A stretch of DNA of 64,000 nt from Blastomyces gilchristii SLH14081 (GCF_000003855.2 NW_003101658.1:124001-188000); one strand, 5' to 3'. Shown: positions 33,902-47,064, counted from the first letter of the stretch. Made by a program: numbers and translations. Notes: generated by a model not told the origin, from the sequence alone.

Positions 33902-34837
33902 ATTCAAATCACTTAATCTGATTACATGTTTGAATCAGTTGAGCTCTAATAGACTGATATAACTTTATACATATATGCTGAGACTGATCTGATCTCACTC
34001 TCTGAGAAAAACACTATATTATTCTCTAGAGTGTGTATATCTCTATCTCAGTAGAAATCTGAGATTTCTGAACTTGCTGTATATTTTGATATGAGCTCTT
34101 TAACTGCTCTATCACTATCATGATCTCTACACATCTACATCTATTATAAAGATAGAGAGATTAAGATCAGAGATTCTTTAAGATATAAGAGAAATATCTT
34201 ATCTGAATTTCACAGCTTTATCTGTACTCTTGAACAGAAATTTCACCTTAATCTGAGTCAGTATAATACTTATAAGATATGAGTAATATATACTGTCAAC
34301 CTTCTTGAAGATATCTCTGTGACTACTTGAGCTATTAAAAAGAGAAAGCTTGAGTGTATTAATACTATTATAACTTAAGAAGAATTCAAGAACTTTCTAC
34401 TGAACTAAATTAAAGATCACTGTAACTGCAGCTTCACAGCAGTGCAGTGATTCAACTTATTATATTAATAAAATAATAAGAATTCTTTTAATTTCAATAC
34501 AAGATTTGAAGAATATTAAGAGAAATTAACTGATAATTTGAATCAATTAAAAATACAGCTTTATCTTACAAAGCTGACTTATAAGATGTGAATAATAATA
34601 TTATAATATCAGAGTTTATCAATCAATTACACTGAGCTTGTTAATCTGACTTCTCAGATCTATTTGAATAATTAATTCTTTAAGAAAAAGACTAATAAGA
34701 TCTCTTCTAAGTAATTAATAACAGAATCTAAACAGTGTTATAACAGCTTCAGTGTAGAGAAAGTAAAGAAGAATTTCAAGTATTCTGATTCTTCACTCAC
34801 TGTAAAGAAATATTAAAAAAGATTTAATAAAGATCTC

Positions 34838-34879
34838 TGTTTTAACTGCAGAGCTGATAATTACTATATCAGTAATTGT
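34838..34879 (+). pseudogene. gag zinc knuckle of element 1
   Basis: Reads C-FN-C-RADN-Y-YISN-C, the CX2CX4HX4C nucleocapsid knuckle with the His codon turned into Tyr. The element 2 copy (40724-40765) keeps the His but has two Cys turned into Tyr. The two copies therefore confirm each other. Confidence 0.8.
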
Positions 34880-35059
34880 AAGAAGCTGAAGAAGAGAAGA
34901 AATTAAGAAGATATCTTCTTAAAGTTAACTTCTCTTCTGACAAATGTATTCACAGAAGATAAAGAAGAGAAAGAAATGAAGAATTAATAATTCTTATATC
35001 TTTAAGTTTATATTATAATCATAATACATACTCTGAATGAGAAGATATCAGTGAGATAT

Positions 35060-35089
35060 CTACTTGACTCTGAGATGAATACTAACTTT
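35060..35089 (+). pseudogene. Aspartic protease motif of element 1
   Basis: Reads LLDSEMNTNF at the place where retroelement proteases have the active-site D(S/T)G. The Gly codon is changed to Glu by a G-to-A transition. Element 2 has LLNFRVNTNF at about 40942-40971, with the catalytic Asp also lost. Confidence 0.65.
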
Positions 35090-35699
35090 ATATTCTATTT
35101 CTTTTCTTTGATAAAGAGTTAAAAGAAGATAGATCTGTCAGATCATACAAAATTTACTGATGAAATAAAATATTATTATTTTGACATAATTCAAGCAAAG
35201 TGTGTGATCACAGACTTAGAAGAAATCTTCAAGAAAAGCAGTCTGCTTCTTCATATAGTTAATATTATAGATGAGAATGTTATTCTAGATCTTCTATAAT
35301 TGAGAGAAAACAATTCTCTCATTGACTGAGTTATTCAGATGTGATGATATTATCTCACTGATAAAGAGACAGTGATAGAGAAATCTGAAGAGTTTCATTG
35401 AAAGAATCTTGAGAAAAAGATTGAGTCAATATACTGTATAGCAGATGATTAGAACTTGAAGATAGATGAAGAAGTTATCACTCTCACTGCAAGATTAGCA
35501 GCAGTATCTGTTATTGAAGATGAATATACATAAAATCTCTTTACAGATTTTAAGAATGTCTTTTTGAAAAGAGAAGTAGTGAAGTTTCCTGACATCAAGA
35601 TATAATATAAGATTTGCCTTGAAGACAGTGCAATGATACTGTACAGATCTCTTTACAACTTGTTTGTAAAGAAATTGAATGTTCTGCATAAATATCTTG

Positions 35700-36960
35700 A
35701 AGAAGCACAATCAAAAAACTGAATATATTTATCAAAGAGTCTGACAGAAGTGTCTATACTCTTTGTACTTAAGAAGAATGATAGACTACATCTATGCATA
35801 GACTACAGAGGCCTTAATAAAGTGATGATTAAGAATCACTATTTATTACTGTTAATTGACAAGATGATCAATCAATTATCTGAAGTAAAGATGTTCTCAA
35901 AGATTGATATACAGAATGTCTATCATAGAATCAGAGTTAATAAAGATAATATTTGAAAAATGACTTTTCATACTAAGTACAGCAATTTTGAATATCTTGT
36001 TTTATCTTTTAATCTTTGTAATGCTTCAGTCATCTTTCAGGTCTATATAAATGAGGCACTGCTAGACTGGCCGCTGAGATCATGAATTTCATGTTTGATT
36101 TCATTTGATCTGATCTCATACATTTCTTGGCGTGAATCCTGCTGGGACTGGCTATCAAAAAAACATGCAAAGTGACTATATATCAGATTTTAAAATGAGA
36201 CCATGACTTGAAAAAAATGAGAAAGTGATTCCATTTGATCTCATTTAGTCCCATTCTTGGCATAAAGTTACTATTTTTAGACATTTTAAGGTTTTTTTTA
36301 GACTATTTTTAATTTTTTAAAAAGTAACACTTTTTGATAATGCTCAAATGAGATTTAAAGTCATTTAAAGCTATAAAAATAATTTAAATTGAGAAGTGAA
36401 AATCATGATCTCATTTGAAAAATGTGACAAGAGTAGACAGTAAGTCTCACTAAGACAGTATGAGACTACTATCTAATGTTAAAACCGTGTAATGGGATCA
36501 GTCAAATTGATAATGAGACTATTAAAAAATCTAGTTCTGATTTCAGACACGGTCATATAATCAGTCTAGACACTGCAGAGCCTTGTTAACATCTTCTGCA
36601 TAGTATATCTGAATGACATTCTAATCTTCTTGAAATCAGAGAAAGAACATGATATCCATGTTTAAGAAGTGTTGAGTTACTTGAGACAGTATCAACTCTA
36701 TATAAACACTGAAAAATGCTCATTCTACATGCAGAAGATTGATTTCTTAGATTATATTATTGAGATAAACAGCATTTTAATGAACAGAAGCTGAGTCTTC
36801 ACTATTAAGAACTGATCAGTGCTGTGAACATATCATAAGATGCAGATATTTCTAGAATTTGTAAATTTCTACAGATAATTCATCTATGCATATTCACAGA
36901 TTACTACTCTTCTTACAGATCTGTTAAAGAGAAGTGTGAAAGACAGGAAAATAGAATTAT
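35700..36960 (+). pseudogene. Reverse transcriptase of element 1, interrupted
   Basis: The longest surviving piece (35750-35956) reads LFVLKKNDRLHLCIDYRGLN and FSKIDIQNVYHRIRV, classic Gypsy RT blocks. The chain is cut at 36062 by a 506-bp hAT-like insertion and resumes at 36577 with VYLNDILIF, where active RT has YLDD (36606-36617). Stops include TGA at 35956-35958. Confidence 0.88.
36063..36568 (+). mobile_element. Non-autonomous hAT-like element inside the RT of element 1
   Basis: 506 bp with short inverted ends TAGACTG...CAGTCTA, flanked by the 8-bp direct repeats GGCACTGC (36055-36062) and GACACTGC (36569-36576). The 8-bp duplication and TAG-type ends are the hAT signature. Element 2 lacks the insertion at the same place (TATAAATAAGATACTGCAGAG near 41930), which gives the empty site. 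No transposase frame. Repeats of GATCTCATTTGATCT run through it. It keeps GGCC, GGCG and CCG that its host has lost. Confidence 0.85.
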
Positions 36961-37999
36961 TTACTCTCACTCAAGACATCATGCAGATGTTTGCAGAATT
37001 GAAACAAGCTTTTACAGATACTATAATACTGAATCACTTTAATTCTGACTTACTCAGTCAGTGTGAGACTGATGTATTTAAGAATGAAATCTGTGAAATC
37101 TTTTCACAGTTGACACTGAAGGCCTTTCAATATTGAAAGAATCAGAGAATAATCATCTCTGAAGAAATAGACAATGAATTGTCTGTAAAAGAAGGCTTTT
37201 TCACAGAGTCTATAAGATGCTGTAAATAAAGATCAGTGATCTTCTTCTTCAAGAAGTTATCACTTATGCAGAGAAGATATGATACTTATAATCAGAAGAT
37301 ATTAGTAATTATTAAATTCTTTAAGATCTGATAACATTATCTTCAGAGTAGTAAGTACTCAGTACAAGTTCTCACTGATTATACAAATCTGCATTACTTC
37401 TTAATAACAAAGAGCTTGACAGAATGTTAAGTCAGGTGAGTGAAGCTGCTTTCAGAGTATGATTTCTATATTTAATATCATTCAGATCAGCTTAATCTCA
37501 CTGATACACTGTCTAAACAGTCTGATTATAATATCATTGATACAGAGAAGAATTCTATAAAAGAATCTCTATTATCACTGTAGAAGAAGCTGACTGCAGA
37601 GAATTAAGATTCTCTAAAGCTCAGAAACAGCATCAGAAAGACAGCTGCATGACTCAGTATAGAAGATGAAAGAAAACTCAGATCTCTGCAGAGAACTGAC
37701 ACTGAAGATTATAAGCTTCTTATGTTATATCTTATAATTATTGAATTGATAAAGAATGAAATAGTCTATAATCTTTCAATCTGACTACTTTTAAAATTCA
37801 TTGATAAGTTACAGAAGAGAGATATCTCTACTATAGCTTGAATTCAGAAGTTGAAGAAGAAAGAATTCAGTTTAAACTTGAAAGAGACAGACTTTGAGTA
37901 AGATAATATTACTAAGAAATCAAGTCACTGATAACTAGAAGAATGTGAACTTCTACTACTGAATGATTCAGTCTTCATCTCTCATAGCAGAACAGTGTA

Positions 38000-38560
38000 T
38001 CAGAAGTTATTGAGAATTCATTATAATAATTCTTATACAGAGTACTTCAAGTTAGAGAAGACTGAGAAGCTTCTAAAATATAAATATATTTAAGACAAGC
38101 TTCAGACAGATATTAAAGAGTATATTGAGACTTATAATATCTGTTAAAGAATAAAGATTTCATAGTATAAGTAATACAGTAAGTTAGTATTACTATCTGT
38201 TTCAAAGAACTCATGATAGAATCTATTAATGAATTTCATAGTTGACCTGCTGAAGTTAACAAGAGTCAAAGAATATAACTTAATTTTAGTTATTATTAAC
38301 TGCTTTATGAAGATGACTAGATATATCTCTACTTATAAAAAGATTAAAGCCTCTGAATTGACTGACCTATTTTTAGATATCATTATTCATGATCACAGTG
38401 CTCTGAAATCATTGATAATAGATTGAGAATCTCTCTTCATCAGTAAATACTGATCAGCTTTTTACTATCATCTTATAATAAGACATCTTCTCAGTACTGC
38501 ATTTCATCTACAGACAGATAATCAGACTGAATATCAGAATCAGATACTAGAATAGCATCT
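38000..38560 (+). pseudogene. Integrase of element 1
   Basis: The zinc-binding part reads IHYNNSYTEYFKLEKTEKLL and later YNIC*RIKI, an H2C2 domain with some His/Cys lost. The catalytic core begins at 38229 (MNFIVDLLKLTRVKEYN), continues to LIID*ESLFISKYWSAF and then QTDNQTEYQNQILE. These are the three D, D and E blocks of rve integrases, with a Trp or Arg codon changed to stop in the second block. Confidence 0.85.
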
Positions 38561-39158
38561 TTAAGTGTTCTATTTATATTATCAGAATGATTGACTCAAA
38601 CATCTTCTAATCACTGAATGTATATATAATAATGTAAAGAATGTAATCTTAAAGATATCTTCTTTCTATACTTATTATAAATATAATTCTTCATTACTCA
38701 GTGACATCACAGATAACATTTCAAAGAGAGAAATAGATAGTTAGAATGTTAAACAGATACAGAGAATGAAGTATTTCTCAGTATTAGAAGTAAAAGTAAG
38801 ATTGAAACTTTTGAATAAAATTTATAAGAAGATGATGAAAAGCATCTACTATGCTCAGAAGTGATAGATGAAATACTATAATTGAAAACATCTTTTAATG
38901 AAGTTCTTAATAGAGAATCAAGTGCTACTTTCAGTAAAGAATATCAAGATAATAAGATTATATAAGAAGCTCAGTGAGTAGTGACTAGAATCTTTCTCAG
39001 TAACAAGAGTAATGAGTAAGCAGACATATGAGTTGAAATTACTCACAGAATTGAAATCAATTCATTCTGTTTTTCACATTTTCTATTTAAAGCTCTATAA
39101 GTAATGTCTCAGAGCAGAGCTGTCTCAGCTGAATAATATTAAGATTAAGAGTGATACT

Positions 39159-39239
39159 GAATATCTTATGAAGAAAATATTGAACAAGTGAACACATTAC
39201 AGTAAGCTTCAATATCTTGTTAAATGAGAAGATTATTGA
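39159..39239 (+). pseudogene. Chromodomain of element 1, first half
   Basis: Reads EYLMKKILNK, then HYSKLQYLVK*EDY, the start of a chromodomain of the kind carried at the integrase C-terminus of chromoviruses to direct insertion to heterochromatin. It is cut here by element 2 and resumes at 47070 with SENS*KLLEHLKNAEKEI. Confidence 0.75.
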
Positions 39240-39244
39240 TTATC
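39240..39244 (+). repeat. Left target-site duplication of element 2 (TTATC)
   Basis: TTATC before the 5' LTR; the second copy is at 47065-47069 after the 3' LTR. Confidence 0.9.
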
Positions 39245-39787
39245 TGTCACGCCCCTGGCCGCGTCAAGGCCCCGCTGCGGTTTCACACAGCTCATTACTT
39301 TCATGCGGATAATTTCATTCATTCTGCAGGCTGTCTGAACCGGTTTTCAACCACTCTATAACATTATTCAGATATATCATAGAAAGATCTGATTGATGAA
39401 TATAAGAACCTTACTTCTATATAAGATCAGCAGATTACTTTTTCTTAATAGTGAGATATTACTGAGATATCACTCTGACTATTCTCACTCATGAAATGAG
39501 AGAAGGTATTCACTCATTGTCTATATAGAATAGCTAGATACTGACTTCTCATGAAAGAAGTCAGTGATTCATTTTTCTTCTACTGAAATATATATGAGAG
39601 TTACTGTGTGTCTTATATAATCTTCTTAGTATACTAAATATTATATCTGTGATATTCTTACAATAATTCTGTAGTCTACAAGCTTGCTATTCAAGCAAGA
39701 TAGTCAAGCTCACTTATACAGTTTCTTAAATAACTATCTCTATATAACACTGCTAACTAGTCACTGCTTTAGTTCTGTTATATTACA
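39245..39787 (+). repeat. 5' LTR of element 2
   Basis: 543 bp, begins TGTCACGCCCCTGGCCGCG and ends TTATATTACA. This is the least mutated LTR start of the four; the first 36 bases keep five CpG. Confidence 0.92.
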
Positions 39788-42700
39788 ATTTGAATCACTT
39801 AATCTGATTATATATTTGAATCAGTCAAGCTCTAACAGACTGATATAATCTCATACACTCACACTGAGACTGATCTGATCTCACTCTCTGAAGAAAACAC
39901 TACATTATTCTCTAGAGTATATACATCTCTATCTCAGCAGAAATTTGAGATTTCTGAACTCACTGTATATTTTGATATAAGCTCTTTAACTGCTCTATCA
40001 CTGCTGCAGTCTCTACACATCTACATCTATTATGAAGATAGAGAGATTAAAATTGAAGATTCTTCAAGATATAAGAGAAACATCTTGTCTGAATTTCACA
40101 GCTTTACCTGTACTCTTGAACAGAAATTTCACCTTAATTTGAGTCAGTATAATACTCATAAGATATAAGTAATATACACTGTCAACCTTCTTAAAGACAT
40201 CTCTGCAACTACTTGAGTCATTAAGAAGAGAGAGCTTGAGTGTATTAATACTATCATGACTTAAGAAGAATTTAAGAACTTTCTACTGAATTAAATTGAA
40301 GATTATCACAATCACAGCTTCACAGCAGCATAGCAATTCAACTTATTATATTAATAAAATGATAAGAATTCTTCTGATTTCAATGTAAGATTTGAAGAAT
40401 ATTGAAAGAAATTAACTAATGATTTAAATTAATTAAAAATACAGCTTTATCTTGTAAAGCTGACTTACAAGATGCAGATAATGATATTATAATATCAGAG
40501 TTTATTAATTAATTATACTGAGCTTGTTAACCTGACTTCTCAGATCTATTTAAATAATCAATTCTTTAAGAAAAAGACTAACAAGATCTCTTCTAAGTAA
40601 TTAATAATAAAATCTAAACAGTGCTGTGACAGCTTCAGTGTGAAGAAAGTAAAGAAGAATTTTAAGTATTCTGATTCTTCACTCACTGCAAAGAAATATT
40701 AAAAAAGATTTGATAAAGATCTCTATTTCAACTGTGAAGCTAGTAATCACTATATCAGTAATTATAAGAAGCTGAAGAAGAAAAGAAATTAAGAAGATAT
40801 CTTCTCAAAGTTAACTTCTCTTCTGACAAATGTATTCATGAAAGATAAAGAAGAGAAAGAAAAGAATTAACAATTCTCATATCTCTGAGTTCATATTACA
40901 ATCACAATATATACTCTGAATGAGAAGATATTAGTGAGATACCTACTCAACTTCAGAGTGAATACTAACTTCATATTTTATTTCTTTTCTTTGATAAAGA
41001 ATTGAAAGAAGATAGATCTGTCAGATCATATAAAATTTACTGATGAAATAAAATATCATTATTTTAACATAATTTAAGCAAAGTGTGTGATCACAGACTC
41101 AGAAGAAATCTTCAAGAAAAGCAGTCTACTTCTTCACACAGTCAATATCATAGATAAGAATATCATTCTAGATCTCTCATAATTAAGAGAAAACAATTCT
41201 CTCATTAACTGAGTTACTCAGATATGATGATATTATCTCACTAATAAAGAGACAGTAATAGAGAAATCTGAAGAGTTTCATCAGAAGAATCTTGAGAAAA
41301 AGATAAAGTCAATATACTGCATAGCAGATGATTGAGACTTGAGAACAGATGAAGAAATCATCACTCTCACTGCAAGATTAGCAGCAGTATTCATTATTAA
41401 AGACAGATATACATGACATCTCTTTACAGATTATATGAATGTCTTTTTGAAAAGAGAAGCAGTAAAGTTTTCTGACATCAAGATATAATATAAGATTTGT
41501 CTTAAAGACAGTGTAACAGTGTTATACAGATCTCTTTATAACTTGTCTATAAAGAAATTAAATATTCTGCATAAATATCTTAAAGAAGCACAATCAAAGA
41601 ACTGAATATATTTATTAAAGAGTCTGACAGAAGCATCTATACTCTTTATACTCAAGAAGAATAATAGACTACATCTATGCATAGACTACAGAAACCTCAA
41701 TAAGATGACAGTTAAGAATCACTATTCATTATCATTAATTAATAAGATAATCAATCAATTATCTGAAGCAAAGATATTCTCAAAGATTAATATACAGAAT
41801 GTCTATCATAGAATCAGAGTTAATAAAGACAATGTTTGAAAAACAGCTTTTCATATCAAGTACAGTAATTTTAAATATCTTGTTTTATCTTTTGATCTTT
41901 ATAATACTTCAGTCATCTTTCAGATCTATATAAATAAGATACTGCAGAGCCTTGTTAACATCTTCTGTATAGTATATCTGAACAACATTCTAATCTTCTT
42001 AAAATCAGAGAAAGAACATGATACTCATGTTCAAGAAGTATTAAGTTACTTAAGACAGTATCAACTCTATACAAACACTGAAAAATACTCATTCTACATA
42101 TAGAAGATTGATTTCTTAAATTATATTATTAAGATAAACAGCATTTCAATGAACAGAAGTCAGATCTTTATCATTGAGAACTGGTCAGTGCTGTGAATAT
42201 ACTGTAAGATGCAGATGTTTCTAGAATTTATGAATTTCTACAGATAATTCATCTATACATATTTATAGATTACTGCTCTTCTTACAGATCTGTTAAAGAG
42301 AAGTGTGAAAGATAGAAAAATGAGATTATTTACTCTTATTCAAGACACTGTGCAGATGTTTGTGAAATTGAAATAAGCTTTCATAGATGTCACAATACTG
42401 AATCACTTTAATCTCAACTTACTCAATCAGTGTGAGACTGATGTATTCAGAAATGAGATCTGTGAAATCTTTTCACAGTTGACATTAAAGATCTTTCAAT
42501 ATTAAAAGAATCAGAGAATAATCATCTCTGAGAAAACAGATAATGAATTATCTATAAGAAAAGGCTTTTTCATGAAGTCTATAAGATATTATAAATGAAG
42601 ATCAGTGATTTTCTTCTTCAAGAAGTTATCACTCATACAGAGAAGATATAATACTCATAATCAGAAGATATTAGTAATTGTTAAATTCTTTAAGATCTGA

Positions 42701-43597
42701 TGATATTATCTTCAGAGTAGTAAGTACTTAGTGTAAGTTCTCACTGATTATACAAATCTGTGTTACTTCTTAACAACAAAGAGCTTGACAGAATATCAAG
42801 TCAGATGAGTAAAGCTGCTTTCAGAGTATAATTTCTATATTTAATATCATTCAGATCAGCTTAACTCTGCTGATATATTATTTAAACAGCTCAATTAGAA
42901 TATTATTAATGTAGAGAAGAATTCTATAAAAGAATCTTTGTCATCACTGCAGAAGAAGCTGACTGCAGAGAATTGAGATTCTCTGAAGCTCAGAAACAGT
43001 GCTGAAGAGACAGCTGTATAACTTAGTATAGAAGATGAAAGAGAACTCAGATCTCTGCAGAGAACTGACACTAAAGATTATAAGCTTCTTATATCACATC
43101 TTACAATTATTGAATTAATAAAGAATGAAACAGTCTACAATCTTTCAACTTAACTACTTTTGAAATTTATTAATAAGTTATAGAAGAGAAATATCTCTAC
43201 TACAGCTTAAATTCAGAAATTAAAGAAGAAAGAATTTAGTTTAAACTTGAAAGAGATAGACTCTGAGTGAGACAGTGTCACTAAGAAATCAAGTTACTGA
43301 TAACTAGAAGAATGTGAACTTCTACTGCTGAATAATTCAGTCTTTGTCTCTTATAGCAGAGCAGTGTATCAGAAGTTATTAAGAATTTATTATAATAATT
43401 CTCATACAGAGCACTTTGAGTTAGAGAAGACTGAGAAGCTTCTAAAATATAAATATATTTAAGACAAGCTTCAGATAGATGTTAAAGAGTATATTAAGAC
43501 TTATAATATCTATCAAAGAATAAAGATCTTGCAGTATAAGTAATACAGTAAGTTAATATCACTGTCTATTTTAAAAAGCTTATAACAGAATCTATCA

Positions 43598-43930
43598 ATG
43601 AATTTCATAGTTAATCTACTGAAGTCAATAAGAGTTAAAGAATATAACTCAATTTTAATTATTATTAACTACTTTACAAAGATAATCAGATATATCTCTA
43701 CTTATAAAAAGATTAAAGTCTCTGAATTAACTAATTTATTTTTAGATATTATCATTTATAATTATGATACTCTGAAATTATTAATAATAGATTAAGAATC
43801 TCTCTTCATCAGTAAATACTGATCAGCTTTTTACTATTATTTTATAATAAGATATCTTCTCAGTACTGTATTTTATCTGCAGATAGATGATCAGACTGAA
43901 TATCAGAATCAGATACTAGAACAGCATCTT
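43598..43930 (+). pseudogene. Integrase catalytic core of element 2
   Basis: MNFIVNLLKSIRVKEYNSIL aligns with the element 1 core at 38229; the first catalytic Asp has become Asn. It continues LFISKYWSAFYYYF and QTEYQNQILEQHL. Stops are scattered through it. Confidence 0.85.
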
Positions 43931-44524
43931 TAAATATTCTATTTATATCATTAAAATAATTAACTCAAACATCTTCTAATCACTGAATTTATATATAATA
44001 ATACAAAGAATGTAATCTTAAAGATATCTTCTTTCTATACTTATTATAAATATAATTCTTCATTACTCAGTAATGTTACAGATGACATTTCAAAAAGAGA
44101 AATAGATAGTTAGAATATCAGACAGATATAGAGAATAAAGTATTTCTCAGTATTAGAAGTAAAAGTGAGATTGAAACTTTTGAATAAAATTTATGAAAAG
44201 ATAATAAAAAGCATTCATTATATTCAAAAGTAGTAGATAAAATACTATAATTAAAAACATCTTTCAATGAAGTTTTTAATAGAGAATTAAGTACTACTTT
44301 CAGTAAAGAATATTAAGATAATAAGATTATATAAAAAGCTCAGTGAGTAGTGATTAGAATCTTTCTCAGTAATAAGAGTAATAAGTAAGCAGATATATGA
44401 GTTGAAATTACTTATAGAATTGAAATCAATTCATTCTGTTTTTCATATTTTCTATTTAAAGCTTTATAAGTAATATCTCAGAGTGAAGTCATCTCAGCTG
44501 AATAATATTAAGATTAAAAGTAAT

Positions 44525-44690
44525 ACTGAATATCTTATAAAGAAAATATTGAATAAGTGAATATATTACAGTAAGCTTCAATATCTTGTAAAATGAGAAG
44601 ATTATTCATCATCAGAGAATTTATGAGAATTACTTAAGTATTTGAAAAATGCTGAGAAAGAGATTATAAGCTATGAGATAATTAGTAGAG
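44525..44690 (+). pseudogene. Chromodomain of element 2
   Basis: Reads EYLIKKILNK*, then YSKLQYLVK*EDYSSSENL*, then YLKNAEKEIISYEI. This is the aromatic/acidic pattern of chromodomains (YLVKW-(E/D)Y-(x)-SWEP), with Trp codons turned into stops. Its position right after the integrase marks the element as a chromovirus. Confidence 0.75.
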
Positions 44691-45619
44691 ACTGCTTTAT
44701 TACACATCAGAGACATTGAGTAAGAAATACTGCTTAAGACTTCTTATTTTTTTTCTTAAAGAGTTTTTAGAGATGATTTCACAGTAATAAGCTGATATCT
44801 TATAGACTCTATAGCACTCTTCTTCTATTTTCTCTTAAAGAGTTTTTTAGAAGTTTAATGAGACTATACAAGTGTAAAATTTCTGAAGCAGTTAATAAGA
44901 AAAGAAAGAGATATTTAAAATTAATAAAGATTAATATTATTAATCTGTTAATCACTGCTATTTTAATAGAGTCACAGTCTGCTGAAAAAGTAAAAAGAGA
45001 AATCAGAGTCTACTCATTAATAATTATACTCTTATTAAACTTATTCTTTATCATTGAAGTCTTCAGCACTGATATCTTTATCTGCTGAGAAGTTAGCACT
45101 GCAGTATCATAGAGAAGTATACTGTAGAAGAGTATAAGAGATACTTAAAGTATTAACTTATTAATTTATAAAGCATCTCAGTCATCTACTTCAATTGAAG
45201 TGAGATTCTCTTTAATCAGTAATTAATCTCTATAGTGCTTTTAATAGTAATATCAGTTAATCTCTTCTTAAGATCAGTTATTCTGAGATGTTTTTTTATC
45301 TCAGAGACTCATACTTTCATCTTCTTTTACAGATGAGTAAGAGAGATCTTCTCAGTCTTGATAGAATCTGCTAATACTTGAAGCTCTGAGACTCTCACTC
45401 TGTACTACTTAAGTATCTAGACTTTTTATCAGAGCTGACACAATGTCTTTCTGTAAGATAATACTTACAGAGAGATAGAAGTCATTATTGCAGATATAAC
45501 AGAAATAATAGAAGTGAGAGAAGAGATAGATACATAGAATCTCTCTCTTCTTCAGCTGCTTAATATAGTACAGATAAGTAGCAGTGCTGATCAGAAGCTG
45601 CACTGAAGTCTTCTTACAG

Positions 45620-46111
45620 AGAGAAGATAAAGAAACTGCAGAATTCTGTGAACTTAACTTAGCAGTATTCTGAGCAGAGCTCAGATATGCTATAAAAGAG
45701 AAACTACAGATTAAGCTTCTTAAAGTCACTATCTCTGAAATCAAGCTCTTCTCAGATTTCTCTCTGAATAATCACATGAGGTTATACATCACTGTGTTAA
45801 CTGAGAAGAGAAATGATGTTACAACAGTAATGAGAGAGACAGAAAAAGAACTGAATATGAACAAACTGACTGGCAGAAGAAATGACATCTCACTGCAGAG
45901 CATGATGACTACTGCTACAGCTGCAAGAGAAGCAGGAGAAGAAGAAGAAGATGTGATAATAGAAGCAGTGCTTCTGCAGCTCAGTGACATCACTGTCTCT
46001 GCCTTCAACCTGACTTTCTTAACAGTCACAGAGGCCGCGGCCGCATCACAAAGACATTTATTATTCACTAGAAAATGTCAGAATAAGCCTCTTATTATCT
46101 CTCAAGAATGA
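45620..46111 (+). pseudogene. Extra ORF between chromodomain and 3' LTR of element 2
   Basis: Open from ATG 45776 to TGA 46109-46111 (111 codons), and readable upstream across one TGA (AVF*AELRYAIKEKLQIKLL) from about 45620. It is hydrophilic with helical, acidic and alanine-rich parts (TAAREAGEEEEDVIIEAV, AFNLTFLTVTEAAAASQ). The same product is legible in element 1 (48010-48565). I do not recognise a family, and chromoviruses normally end at the integrase or chromodomain. The opposite strand is also partly open, so the coding strand is an inference. Confidence 0.5.
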
Positions 46112-46521
46112 TGCTCTCATACACTCACTATTACAGATGAGAGAGAAGGGGAAAAAATGTGTTACAGAGAAAGAGATCTTTTTAAAAAATCCTGCTACTA
46201 CTGTTAGCTTTGTCTCTAAAAACACATCACTTTTGTAGAAAATTTCATATATAGAACAGAATATATTGAGAGATCTGTAAGTCACTTATTAACTATATTT
46301 TTCATATTTCAAATTGATATATAAGAAACTCATTTATCACACATTTGATTTGAATGAAGATGAGAAAAGAAAGATCTACACAGTTAGCAGAAAAACTCAT
46401 CTATTTCTTTATACAGTATACACACTGTTAATCAGTTGACAACTGTTGCTATATAACAAAGATAATTTCTAATTCAGTAATCTTGAAAGTATTGAGACTA
46501 TATTTTTAAAGAGAAGAGTAT

Positions 46522-47064
46522 TATCACATCTCTGATCATATTAAGACTCTGCTACAGTTTCACATGACTTATTACTTTTATACAGATAATTTCATTCATC
46601 TCACAGACTGTTTAAACTGATTTTCAATCACTCTATAATATTATTTAAATATATTATAGAAAGATCTGATTAATAGATATAAGAATCTCACTTTTATACA
46701 AGATCAGCAGATTACTTTTTCTTAACAGTAAGATGCTGCTGAGATATCACTTCAGCTATTCTTACTTATGAAATGAGAGAAGATATTTATTCATTATCTA
46801 TATAGAATAGCTAGATACTGACTTCTTATAAAAGAAGTCAGTGATTCATTTTTCTTCTACTGAAATATATATGAGAGTTACTGCATGTCTTATACAATCT
46901 TCTTAGTATACTAAGTATCATATCTGTGATATTCTTGCAATAACTCTGTAGCCTACAAGCTCACTATTTAAGCAAGATAGTCAAGCTCACTCATACAGCT
47001 TCTTAAACAACTATCTCTATATGACACCGCTGACTAGTCACCGCTTCGGTTCCGCCACATTACA
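46522..47064 (+). repeat. 3' LTR of element 2
   Basis: 543 bp, the same length as its 5' partner. It starts TATCACATCTCTGATCATAT, differing from the 5' LTR in its first 39 bases only by C-to-T and G-to-A changes, and ends CGGTTCCGCCACATTACA with its CpGs intact. Confidence 0.92.

Larger units (their letters stand above)
39245..47064 (+). mobile_element. Ty3/Gypsy chromovirus, element 2 (nested inside element 1)
   Basis: 7820 bp with 543-bp LTRs at both ends, TTATC duplications, and the same gene order as element 1. Present are: zinc knuckle at 40724, protease near 40942, RT about 41570-42400 (YLNN in place of YLDD near 41974), integrase about 43370-43930 with the core from 43598, an uninterrupted chromodomain about 44525-44690, an extra ORF about 45620-46111 and a polypurine-like AAAGAGAAGAG at 46508-46518. 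It inserted into the chromodomain of element 1. Alignment with element 1 shows almost only transitions. All ORFs are broken. Confidence 0.92.

Noticed and set aside
36936..37136. Apparent small gene in the AT-rich block
   Set aside because: It is an unbroken stretch between stops in the RT/RNase H part of element 1, matched in element 2.
45409..46068. Minus-strand frames in the 3' region of element 2
   Set aside because: Partly open but Ser-rich complements of the plus-strand extra ORF; kept only as an uncertainty about its coding strand.
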